A stretch of 64,000 bases of DNA. It comes from Antedon mediterranea (taxonomy: Eukaryota; Echinodermata; Crinoidea; Comatulida; Antedonidae). Below, one piece after another: positions 25,323 to 36,105 of this stretch. Both the position numbers and the translations under genes were made by a program. The first letter of the stretch is position 1. Each line of letters begins with the position of its first letter. The stretch lies in contig NC_092678.1 in the NCBI RefSeq assembly GCF_964355755.1, forward strand, positions 3,544,922 to 3,608,921, read 5' to 3'. Below the pieces are notes generated by a model. That model was not told the DNA's origin and made no database searches. It was given only the letters and a program-made list of their open reading frames with translations.

Positions 25323-27571
25323 AAACTACCAACTCATCAAAACAAATGTTATTATAGATCAACTAGGCTAAAATACTGACCTGAATGAGTACATTAAAAT
25401 ACAACCGACCTAACATTTTCCCCAGTGTCCTAATCATTTGTTTAATCCATCAAAAACAACATGGCAACCTTTAGGGAGTATTAATATATCGTTCAAGCGA
25501 AATCTCCAATATTGTTAAGTTTAAAGATGACAGGCTAGGTCACACAAACTTTGTCACTTCACAATAGGTTACCTATTATTACTGCTCCCGTTATGAGTCT
25601 TTCTCTTTTAATAATCAAATTAGGTTAAGAAATTGAAATCTGAAAGTATATTTCTTTGGATGATGTTGTTTCTGATTAAGTGCGGTAAGGGAACATGCTT
25701 TCATCATTAAATTCACACTTTCACATTCTCGTCCATAAAGAAGTGTTTAATATCTGTTTTCATTGTTCTAAAAGTTTCTAAAACATCATGGTACCAACGA
25801 ACTCAGTATATCGGTAACGTGGAGTAGGCATTGATTCCAACTTGAAGTTGTTGTTTTTTGCTCAGCTAAAGAATTTGAAGTTTATAGATGATATACATCT
25901 AGGTCTAAAATTAGAAAGTTTACACTTAATTTACATATGCTCCTCTGGAAAATCTGATTGGTCAGAAATGTGAACGAGGTGAGCACGAAAGATGATCTTT
26001 TTTTAAATGATTAAAATAGTGGTTTCTAGTTGTCGGGATTTTCTTGCATAAACCTTTTTCAAATAACATTCCCTCTATAGGCCTAATGTTATCAAAGAAT
26101 TTTCTGCAACTTCTGCTTTACGAGGTCCCTGAAACCGGTAATTTGTATAAATGAATTTACAAATTCTTATTTCTGATTGGCATGATGCAAGTGAATTACT
26201 TGCGTTTGTACATGGAAAAGCTTGATATGGTGGTCATCGGGGTCGAATCGTTTCACGTGAGGCTGTCAAAAACTAAATGTGATATTTTTAGTTACCCATC
26301 TTAATAACACTATGTTAAGATCGCGAACTTATTTGAAATTAAGTGACAAAACTTTCCTTATTGATTCTAATATAATATAATATAACAAAATGTACTTGTT
26401 TGAATGTGTGAACAATACAATGTTCAAAAACAGTTAACATTTTCCAATTGTTTTTATTGTTATAACCAAACTTTGTCCAAATGAAATTATATAAGTTTCA
26501 AATCAAATAGAAAGAAAAATTACAATATCTAATTCAACAAACATTTTAAAATTCTCTTATTTAATTTATACCAGGGAAGATTGAAATTACTAATTTAAGA
26601 ATTTACAGGTTTAACTTAAGTACTATAGGCCTACTGGTGGTAGCTGTAGTTGATCGAAAGACGGCAATGATATAAATGTAAAGCCTCTGTTACCCATTTA
26701 AAGTTAATCCAGTCACACCCCGTCAAACTGCATTTCCTGTTAAAAACGAAATTATCCACTCTCTTTTGAATCATTGGGAACCTGTCAATGTTTGAATGAA
26801 TAGGTAAGTTACACCATATGTTTATGGATAACATTAATAGCAAATTGTTATTGTTTCTGGCCCCGATTCAAATACACCTGTTGTGTGGATAAAAAGCAAT
26901 TGCATTTTATATGTTTCAAACAGGCTAATGTCATTTTATTACACCGGGAATTTTACATACACAATTTGGTTTAAATTTGTTTGTTTCTTTTCTTATCTAG
27001 AATGTATAAAAGTTAATTTGAAGCATATGTAATAATTTATAGTGTTTTATTAGTTAGTAACCAAACGTATGTTCTGATGAAAGGCGGCCTAGCTAAAGTA
27101 AGTTTTATATTCTATGTTCATCTCCAGGAATTTGTTATCACTAGTATGTCATTAGGTAGCTTTCGATTTGACGGTCGCCGACTGACAACCAGCCTAACCT
27201 AGGTCAGGTCGACCAATGAAGAGGAGCAAGGACAAACGTTCCATAAATCCCGCAATGCATGCGCAAACTGAACTAACATGACGTAGTTTGGTCGTTGAAA
27301 TCGAAAGCTCCCTAATGTATATGCTTGTGACATCTTTATTATTGTATAGAACAAACTATAGTTTAACATTGTCAATCATTTATTATGCTTAACAGTTTTC
27401 TTTTAGCCGGTGTAGATGTACAGTATTTAACTTCTTTCCAGTGTAATCCAATGTCTTCTTCAGACTGTAAAATTAGATTCTGCTTATGTTAAACCAGAGA
27501 TGATTTCCTCCTGGTTAGAGATTAAGCTTTATAAGCCTGATTTAGGCCGCTCTAGGCTTGAATAATTATCA

Positions 27572-27577
27572 TTTATT
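27572..27577 (-). terminator. Poly(A) signal of SSR4
   Basis: AATAAA on the minus strand about 80 bases past the SSR4 stop codon. Confidence 0.5.
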
Positions 27578-27655
27578 GTTATGGAGTGAGCAACAGAGCA
27601 CTCGTACAACTTTTCTGATGGGGAAATTTTTATTTGGTTTGACTACAAAATTGAG

Positions 27656-28838
27656 TTAGGCCTGGATGTTAGATTTAGATCTGTATGCCATGTACCATAC
27701 AACTAGACTTGCTGCTGTTACTATCACTTCTGTTCTCACCCAAACACCAGTATTAACACCCTAAAAAAAGAAAAGGTAGATTTATTTAGTATTGAATACT
27801 TTTATTCTTATTTTGCTAAATGACTTTTGTTTTAAAAAACTTGTTTCTTCAATTATCAAAGTGTTTTACCTTGTGTACAACTGGGATTGTAATAAGAGGT
27901 TTAGAATCGGTTTTACCATCACGTTGCGCCTATAGGAAAGACAAAAATAATTTATGCAAATTACTATGCAAATATATTATTTTTACAATTTTAATCGAAA
28001 GTTTATTGTTACGTTTGATATCTACCTTTCTCATAGCACTAAATCCTTCTTCATCATAAATTTTGACATTATATTCACCGGCTTTGGCTGCATCATGTTC
28101 TTCAACCCAACTTACCTAAAAACAAATCAAAATTTATTTATTAAATATGTATCACTTTAGTTTCACAGATCAAGAATTTAATTGTAAATAAATACACAAA
28201 TGACTTACTTGGTACTGATTATCCCCAGTTCTACCAACCGGCATTTGATTACCATTTATATCAGCATTCAAAAATAAATTCTACAAATAATAAAATAAAA
28301 TTATGTTTAAATTAAATATTGAATTGTTTTATTTATTATTTGATTGTTTATAAACAAACGTTTGTACCATAGCATAGAGTATTAAACAACCATGAATCAG
28401 TGTACAAATATTACCTTAACTTTATTTTTACAATCCAATGTAAATTCAACAGTGAATACGGTTTTTGTTGATGTTATCCCATCTGTTGTTGTATAAAATT
28501 TATTTTTTATTTTTGCACCTTCACATTTTTGCCCTTTAAAAATAAAATAAAAATTTGATTAATAGGCTAAAAAAATTAACGTGAATAACATTTTTCTCGG
28601 CTAGGCCTAGATGGCACCAACTTTGATCGCCGGTCGGGAGGCCTATCTCCCGTGTGCGGTATGAGTCGAAACATCGTCCTTTGTCGCTGTCATTCTTTTC
28701 TATTTTTGACATAATTAGTCAAGTTATGGTGTGTGTTAAATGCAACTATGATATTACAATATAATAAATAAATGTAATCATACCTGATACTAGAAAAGGG
28801 ATAACAAGAAGGATGCTAAATATAACTAATTTTGCCAT
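27656..28838 (-). CDS. SSR4: Translocon-associated protein subunit delta (TRAP-delta)
   Basis: Subunit of the TRAP complex that sits beside the Sec61 channel in the ER membrane and helps translocation of some secretory proteins. Exons (minus): 28784-28838, 28415-28533, 28209-28280, 28026-28115, 27870-27929 and 27656-27760, giving 166 aa (human about 173). It has a signal peptide (MAKLVIFSILLVIPFLVSG), a luminal domain with two cysteines (QKCEG and LDCKN, the conserved disulfide pair) and the family stretch GRTGDNQYQVSWVEEHDAAK. It ends in one membrane helix (VIVTAASLVVWYMAY) and a short RSKSNIQA tail, matching the family end. It is divergent from GPKOW, with 690 bases between start codons. 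Confidence 0.96.
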
Positions 28839-29528
28839 ACTGATCTGGTAAAAAAAAACACCAAAAAGACGTGAAAACCGAAAGGACACGTCGCATCATT
28901 CTAAACGATGAGGGCGCTAATTTGTTAAAATTACAATTTTTACATAAAAATGCCTAATAATATCCATATTCTTAAGCGAATAAATTTATTGAAATACAAA
29001 TTTAATATTTTTAATTTTTTTATAATTTTAAAGGATTATAAAATGCACAGTTTTTTAGCCTTTTGGAATGTATTATATTATAGTTTTAGTTGAGACTGTT
29101 ATTGTTAAATAATGGCTGCCCCCATGGCATGGGTCGGTAGCGATGAGGGCGCTAATTTGTTTGTTAAAATTAAATTTTGTACATACAAATTTTTAACAAT
29201 ATCCATATTATTAATCGAATACATTTATTGAAATACAAAGTTGACATTTAAATTTTATTCACTGTTTTTTAGCATTTTAGGGTGTATTTATTATAGTTTT
29301 AGTTGAGACTGTTGTTATAAAATCATAGCTGCCCCCCTAGGTCTAGGAGGAGGCCTAGGCCTAGCTAGGTTGGTAGCATAGTCCGAACAACGCGACGTTC
29401 CCTGTACGTTTGCACACAAACAAGACGTCGAAGGAGTACAATGTTTGCCTGAAGTTCTTGGGTTATTCTAATATAACTGACGGTATATACAGTGTATATT
29501 TTTAATACCACTATATATACACTTTACT
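28839..29528. promoter_or_regulatory. Shared divergent promoter region of SSR4 and GPKOW
   Basis: The 690 bases separating two divergent housekeeping start codons must hold both promoters. No TATA placement is convincing. The stretch contains a tandem duplication whose units both begin near GATGAGGGCGCTAATTTGTT. Confidence 0.5.
28905..29335. repeat. Diverged tandem duplication in divergent promoter
   Basis: Unit 1 (about 28905-29115) and unit 2 (about 29140-29335) share, in order, GATGAGGGCGCTAATTTGTT, AATATCCATATT, ATTTATTGAAATACAAA, TATAGTTTTAGTTGAGACTG and GCTGCCCCC. Unit 2 carries deletions. Confidence 0.85.
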
Positions 29529-32500
29529 ATGGCTTCCGATGATAATAAAAAACCTCTTTCATTTGGATTTTCAAAGAAAAAGAAGGAGACAAAGATTCTT
29601 GAACAAAAAAATGGTCTAGGCCTAGGCCTAGAAAGCAGTCTTGGGACTACAGGTAGTGCGAATGAGCATGACTTAATTACATCTCTGGAAGGCAAAAGGG
29701 TTGTAAGGTAAACAATGGAAACATTTTACTGTAGCTAGTCTAGGCTAGACTAGACCGTATCATCAATAGTTAAGTTAGTAAGTAGTAGTGTTGGCCCACC
29801 CAGGGAGTTTACAACTCTCTAATAAGACTCCCTGTGTAGGCCTATCTCAGCTAGGAAAGTAGTAGTAGTGTAGATATAATAATGAAATAGGCTTATCCTA
29901 GTACTATTACTACTAGGCCTAAGAAAAAAATGTAAATAAGATAAACAATAGAATAGGCTGAACTGTTTATTGTTTATATATTTTATACGTAAATGCATAA
30001 CTTTACTAATAATATTAAATTTCCACTTGTAGTGCTGTTCCCAGAGAAGAACCTAAGGAGTTGGTGATACCATTATTAAAAAGAAACACTTGGTCAATTG
30101 GTTCAAGATCATTGAAAAAGCCAAAGTTAAATGACAATGCAAATCCTGAAGAAACAAATGACTCGGTACCCAATTCATCTACTAATGAGAAAATAAAGCT
30201 AGAAGAGGCTGCTGTTCAGGAAATAATATCTGGTGTGTGTTGTCGTCCTACCATGAATTTATTATAAACATGATAATAATATTACATTACTGTATAAAGT
30301 AGACAATAAAATTAAATGTTATGCTTCTATTCTTTTTTTAACTTTAGATACAGCAAAACAGAATTTGGAATGGGAAGATAGGGGTAATGAAGATATGGGG
30401 ATGTCCATCCCTCTACTGATGCGGAACAAAGTACCAGATGGATTTGAGACTGATGAGAAGTTAGATGTCTCCATACGACCTGATGAGGTATCGAAATCAA
30501 CATCAGTGTCATTTGATCATTACCTGTGTTATCCGTTAATCCTAATTATTTTTAATCTGTTTTAAGATCATTTTTAACTCTTCAAATATTTAAATAAAGT
30601 GCTTATGCAAATAATTTTTTTGTTATGTTATTAGGCAACCGATGCTAATTATGATGAGGTTCCTATCACTCAGTTTGGATTAGCGATGCTACGAGGAATG
30701 GGATGGAAAGAAGGTGAAGGTATTGGAAAAAAAACAGAGTGAGTAATTAGGGAGGACAAAGTCTGTTCTAAAGTACCTTAAAAAGTTCATGGAAAAAAGT
30801 TTAATTTAAAAATGTTTTCTTCTTTGTTTCAGAGTAGTGAAAATGTTAGAACCTAAACCTAGGCCTAAAGGTCAAGGGTTAGGAGCAGCCCCTAAACCTC
30901 CTGAGTTATCAGGAAAAAGAAAAAGACCTCTGAAACCAGGAGAGAAGAGGCCAGAAGAAGCACCACCAGTAGGATATGCTAAAGGTGTTGGTGTTATAGT
31001 AACCAAAGGTCCGCACAAGAATATGTATGGTAGAGTAAGTGTATTTAAAAAATTATGTTTACCGTTTTACAGTTAGTCTTTTATTTTTAAATGAAATTTA
31101 CTCATTCCTTTTACTTTTTTTTAAAGATTGAAGGAGTAGATGAGGACAATGCACAACTTATATTAAAACTTGCAATTGGTGGCCAGACAGTAACAGTTAG
31201 CCAATATGTAGCGAATATTGTTGATGATCATGAATACAAGAAATATGCCAAAGACTTAAGTAAGTCGTTTTTTAAAAAGTGTAAGGCTACAGCAGTAACT
31301 TCAATTATTAAATGCTTCCTTCCTGTGATGATTTTATTATATTCATAACAAATATTTGATGACTTTCTTATTTTGTCAAATTCATTAGTTTAAGTCTGAG
31401 GAAGTTTTAAGCACACTGGAATATGCTTTGAAATTTTAATTATTTTTATTTTTTATCCTGTATTTAGCTATGTATTACTAGCTTTTTTCTAATTCTTTTT
31501 AAAGGTAGATTAAGTAAACCAAAAGATAAAGAACAAGATAAAGATTCAAGAAATGAAGACGTGTCAAAGATAAGAAAAAGAAGGGAAGAAGAAAAGTCTA
31601 CTGAAGAAAAAACACAAAGACATCAAAACCAAGATGATGATTATGAAAGAAGACAAAAGCATAAAGAAAAATATAAAGAATCCAAACACAGAGATGATAA
31701 AAATAAAGACAAATATAGAGATAGTAAATACAAAGAAGAATATAGGGACAGTAAAGTAGAAAGTAGACACCCTAACAAAGATAGAGAAAGCATGCATAGA
31801 AGAGATTACTTTGATGAAGACACACATAAAAGTAAAACAAAAGAAAGGTGTTGTTATAATTATTAATTTTTCAAAAAAGTAATTAAAAATTGTGTTTAAA
31901 ATTCCAACTACTGTATATAAATTCGTTTTGTTAATGTTACCATATAAATGATATTGTAATATTCTTTGTAGATCTAGTAAATCTTCACATTGGTTACAAG
32001 CAGATCTAAGAGTGCGATTTATAGACAAGGTGTACAAGAAGGGTAAATATTACATGTCAAAGGTCAACATAGAAGATGTTGTAACTCCAGATCAGTGTAC
32101 GTGTAAAACTGATGACGGTTACCTTATATATGGTACGTATTGGGTAATTAGTCGTGTTGTCTGACTGCAAAATCCTGTCAACTTGACTTTATAATCTTCA
32201 GGAAATACAGTAGCTACTGTATAACAAATTAAAATATTGATAGTTATTTGCTGTTTATAATATGCTTGCTTTTATCTTTATAAAGATGTTTTGGAATCGA
32301 TGTTAGAAACTGTTATTCCAAAAAGTGATCCTGGACATATAATGATTGTACTTGGAAAACATAAAGGAAAGGTACAGTAGTTATACATACATGCTATATC
32401 TCTGGCATCTAACTAAATTACTAGGCTATATAATGTACAGTAATCAATTTTTTCATGGACAATGAAAACTTTTCATATACGCCTACATATTTTTTTCTTT

Positions 32501-32644
32501 TAGCTTGGTATAGTCATAAAAAAGCACAAAGATCGACAAAAAGTGGATATCCAGCTCCTCCAAGACCGAGATAAAATTGTGCATTTAAATTATGAAGAAA
32601 TATGTCAATATGCTGGCGATATACACAACAACGAAGACTTTTAG
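29529..32644 (+). CDS. GPKOW: G-patch and KOW domain splicing factor
   Basis: Homolog of GPKOW (yeast Spp2 relative), a spliceosomal protein that recruits or activates a DEAH helicase through its G-patch and binds RNA. Exons: 29529-29707, 30033-30232, 30348-30487, 30635-30738, 30833-31034, 31127-31259, 31505-31847, 31972-32132, 32286-32371 and 32504-32644, giving 562 aa (human about 476). It starts with LSFGFSKKKK, has the family LVIPLLKR segment and a G-patch at about 182-225 (ITQFGLAMLRGMGWKEGEGI). KOW1 is near 255-300 (GVGVIVTKGPHKNMYGR). The conserved WLQADLRVRFIDKVYKKGKY block follows, then KOW2 at about 502-550 (IMIVLGKHKGKLGIVIKKH). The extra length is a Lys/Glu/Asp/Tyr-rich charged insert in exon 7 (about residues 320-434) with K-x-K-Y-(R/K)-(D/E)-S-K repeats. 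An AATAAA follows the stop. Confidence 0.95.
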
Positions 32645-34500
32645 CAGTATACACATTTTTGCAGAATTATGACCTCTAAAGTCAAATTTATAGTTTTATA
32701 TGTACATGTGTATGTGAATAAATTATATGTAATTACTGTATTGTACTGTATCATTGGTTTGGTTTTTTTGTAAACGCGTAGAGCAATGTTCAATTGAGAA
32801 GTACAGTATATACTGTATATATATTTTTATACACAGTTTACCTAATTGTATTCACAAGGATAAATAAATAAAAACTGAGTGAATGAAATGTTTGGCAATG
32901 ATCAACCATGGGATTTGGGTTGAACCAGAGAGAATTCAATCTTCTCTATGTTTGAACGCCACTTTTTTTGTTTACGAACACGCCCAGTCTGCTGTAGCGC
33001 TGCCTAAAAACAGAGTAACAAGTTATTAACAAAACAAAGACAATGCGTGAAATTCTTTTGTTTTCTTTATTTTACATTGAAAAGGGCCACTTATGAGTCA
33101 GTGTTGTAATTGTTAAGGGTCTTCTTTTTGTTTTGCCATTTTGTTAGGAATACCTTTCTTGGTACAGTAAAAGCTGACTCTTGACATTATTCAATCATAA
33201 TATTATTGTACAGTAATAACATGGTAGACCTCCATGATAGTACTGTACTGTATATTGAAATGATATAATAGTGGTACAAGCAATAATCTTGTACAATAAT
33301 ATTTATAGTCAAAATTTGAAAGAAATATCACCTCAGTAAAGGTATATATAATCATATATATGAGTATAATTCTCAAATATATTATTCGCCTTATACTCAT
33401 CATCGGTGACTTTAAAAAATAACAAACACACAAAACAAACATGCAAATGGTAAGAGGAGCACTTATTCAGTTTGAAAACTTTGGTTCACATGTTCTCAAA
33501 TTGGAGAAGAGATTCGATACCAAAAAATGTCGTCAAAAATGCTACAACTCAAACCAAAACGATTTACACGACAAAACGAACACACGAAAATAAAAATAAA
33601 CTAATAACAATAAATTTCAATAAAGAAAATAATCAGACAACACACACACACGTCCACTCTCTGTCATGCCTTAAAAAAAAGTGAATGCGATTGTAAACAA
33701 GCTTAACCTTTGACATTTTCTCACAAAATATTGTTTATAAATCTAAACAAACACACTATAAAATATAACTTTGATAATAAATGTTTGTTTAATAAATAAG
33801 TGTTGTCGATTAGTAATTTTATTTGGGAACCAATTATTTCAAAATAATATTATCAATTTTTAAATTTATAATATTAAACATTTTTTATAAATCATCAATA
33901 AGCGATATCGGCGGCCTAGCGCGATTGCCAAGGCAGAATGTAAAACAGTATTTGTGCGAACCAAACACACACGTGTGTTATTGGTAAGTTTCCGGGCTGA
34001 AATCTCATTTTTTGTAGTTTTTACTTTACCAATACATATTTTTAAAGTAATTAAGATAATTCAAATAAGTATAAGTTGTATTCTTGTTAGGATGGACTTG
34101 AAATAAGTCGGCTAGGCATGCAAGTATTACTTCTAGGCCTACTACTAATATCCCGGCCTCTAGCTAGCTAGCTAGGCTATCTGGCCTACTAACTAGGCCG
34201 GGAGGGCTAAAATCTAAAGCCTTTTTACCGTGAGTGTCTCTCCGTCCGTGTCAGTTAGCAGGCATACAGTACTAAAGTACACTACTACTAGCCTAGAAGC
34301 CCAGGTCTACTAAGTCTTAGTAGGTTAGCCTAATTTTAATCCATATTCCATAATTAATAGGCCTACTGTAACCCCTAACTAAACTAACTACTGAAATAGT
34401 AATAATTAATAGTAATATTAATAAGGACATTTCTCTGATGGAATAAACAATTTTCTAATATATTATCTCATCTTTATTTTGTGGTATAGTACTAGAAGAG
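32645..34500. other. Intergenic region GPKOW-LLPH
   Basis: Holds the GPKOW 3' end and the LLPH promoter. Near 33965-33985 the sequence CACACGTGTG and a following GTAAGT motif could mark a noncoding first exon of LLPH, with a matching TATAG acceptor near 34490. Nothing else coding is seen. Confidence 0.4.
32717..32722 (+). terminator. Poly(A) signal of GPKOW
   Basis: AATAAA about 73 bases after the GPKOW stop, followed by GT-rich sequence. Confidence 0.55.
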
Positions 34501-35452
34501 ATGGCAAAGAGTATCAGAAGTAAGAGGAAAAGAAAGTTAAGGAATATTAAAAGAGTTAGAAATGCGCCAAAAGAACTACAAAGACTTAAAAAATGCCTCA
34601 ACATGGCAGGTGCAGATACCGAGCCAAAAAGATATGATTGTAAGTTTATGCTCATAGTGACATATTATGATTTCTTGTTTACTTTTTGTTTACATCATAC
34701 ATCAGAGCAATTAATTATTGAAGTAAAGTTATAAACTGTATGGTTTTGTCTTTTTTTGTCAACTGATGATGAACTTGAACCAAGTAACAAGAAATTTGAG
34801 CTTCTTGCTCACCTATATAAATGACTACTTTCTTTATTTATTTTGTTTAGTTGCGGACATACGAGAATTAATCAAAAAGGAGGAAGTAAACCAAGCTACA
34901 GGTTCTCGTTATAATCTTAGTAAAATCCAAGGTTACAATTATTTTGGAATGGAGGTACAGGAAAGTATCGAGGCTGCACCAATACCTTCTGTGGCGAAAG
35001 GAAAAAAACCAAGGCGTAAGAAAAATAGTATGGATGTGGATGAGAATAAAGATGGAGGTAGGTTGTGTAAACATTTACAAAGCACACCCAGTACTGTAAT
35101 AGGATCTGGGGGATTAGAGGGGTTGGGGAATTGGGAAGTTCAGCAATTAAAATTCACAATTGTTAGTTCCTCAGCCCCTATTTCAAAATCATTAATCTGT
35201 CACTGAATCATCGCTGGTACTATTTCATTATAACTACTGTGTACACTACATGTTTCTACAGATGATGATAATGAAGATGATGATAACGCAAACATGGAGA
35301 TTGACTCAAAACGAAACGTAAAAACTTTGAAGAATGAACACGGAAACTATCCAAAATGGATGAACCACAGACAAGTAAAGAAAATGAGAGCAAAAAATGC
35401 ACATGGTAAAGTGAAAAAGAAAAAAACAAACAAGAAAAAGATTGCTTGGTAA
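34501..35452 (+). CDS. LLPH: LLP homolog (LAPS18-like nucleolar protein)
   Basis: Small basic nucleolar/chromatin protein family described in learning-associated expression in Aplysia and in neuronal growth; related to ribosome-biogenesis factors. Exons: 34501-34639, 34851-35057 and 35262-35452, phases 1 and 1, giving 178 aa (human about 129). The start MAKSIRSKRKRKLRNIKRVRN matches the family N-terminus in its first half, and APKE follows. The C-terminus has the family YPKWMNHRQVKKMR segment and ends in KKIAW. The middle is longer than in vertebrates and carries an acidic stretch (DDDNEDDDN). It is convergent with the large gene at 36106-48169. Confidence 0.93.
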
Positions 35453-35623
35453 ATTTGTTCTGTCCGGTGAATTAAGAAAGAGTCTCTATAATAACTATAA
35501 TGTACTGGTGGTTTTAATCTATTTGTTGAACCAATGTGTTGCTTTAAATGCTTAAGTTTGTGATGTTGTCTTGTACATTTAAGAGTAAGAAACAAATTAG
35601 GTGTCGGCTTTTTCCAGTAAGTA

Positions 35624-35629
35624 AATAAA
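35624..35629 (+). terminator. Poly(A) signal of LLPH
   Basis: AATAAA about 172 bases after the LLPH stop codon, within a GTAAATAAATAAACC run. Confidence 0.45.
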
Positions 35630-35958
35630 TAAACCTTCAATACATCAATCAATCATCCAATTATACACAATTACAATTTATCTTTGGAATGTTTATCGTT
35701 TTACACACACTTTGCACTTTACAATTTCTTTGGCATTTATCATTTAAATCATTTGTATTCAAAATTAATATTTAAAACTAATCAAATAAGCAATATAAAA
35801 ATACAGAACTTAGAGAAGACAATCAACACTTAACAAGGAAAGTGAGAATAAGTGATTGATCCAGATTCTGCACACTGCCTTAGTTTAACTATAGATAGGT
35901 ATGATAAAATCTTAACATTTAGCATAAAATAAATAGTTAATTACATTTATACATTGTA

Positions 35959-35964
35959 TTTATT
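35959..35964 (-). terminator. Candidate poly(A) signal of the large minus-strand gene
   Basis: AATAAA on the minus strand about 142 bases after the distal stop codon at 36106. Confidence 0.4.
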
Positions 35965-36105
35965 TATATATACAATAAATATGTGTAGACCACCAAAGTC
36001 TATACATTATATAATTGCTAAGCCATATTATTTGTGTTAAGTATTGTTTTCGATGTATTCCTTATGAAGAATACTGAAATTGTGTAGAAGATGCCTGTTG
36101 ATGAC

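Larger units (their letters stand above)
18947..27655. other. Long gene-poor intergenic region
   Basis: About 8.7 kb between the gene C promoter and the 3' end of SSR4. Short open frames (for example 19253-19471, 22530-22748 and 24077-24307) lack splice context or recognisable protein features, and one lies inside a dispersed repeat. It contains two full copies of the GTCGGT repeat and a 132-bp MITE-like element. I find no gene here. Confidence 0.5.
35453..36105. other. Convergent 3' region of LLPH and the large EF-hand gene
   Basis: About 650 bases of 3' untranslated and spacer sequence between two convergent genes. It has plus-strand AATAAA at 35624-35629 (LLPH) and minus-strand AATAAA at 35959-35964 (large gene). 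Confidence 0.5.

Noticed and set aside
28100-28160. Plus-strand frames over SSR4
   Set aside because: They are antisense shadows of exons whose minus-strand protein clearly matches TRAP-delta.
31564-32037. 157-aa minus-strand hydrophobic frame
   Set aside because: It is the reverse of the Lys/Glu-rich GPKOW exon; Phe/Leu/Ile content is a composition mirror, not a membrane protein.
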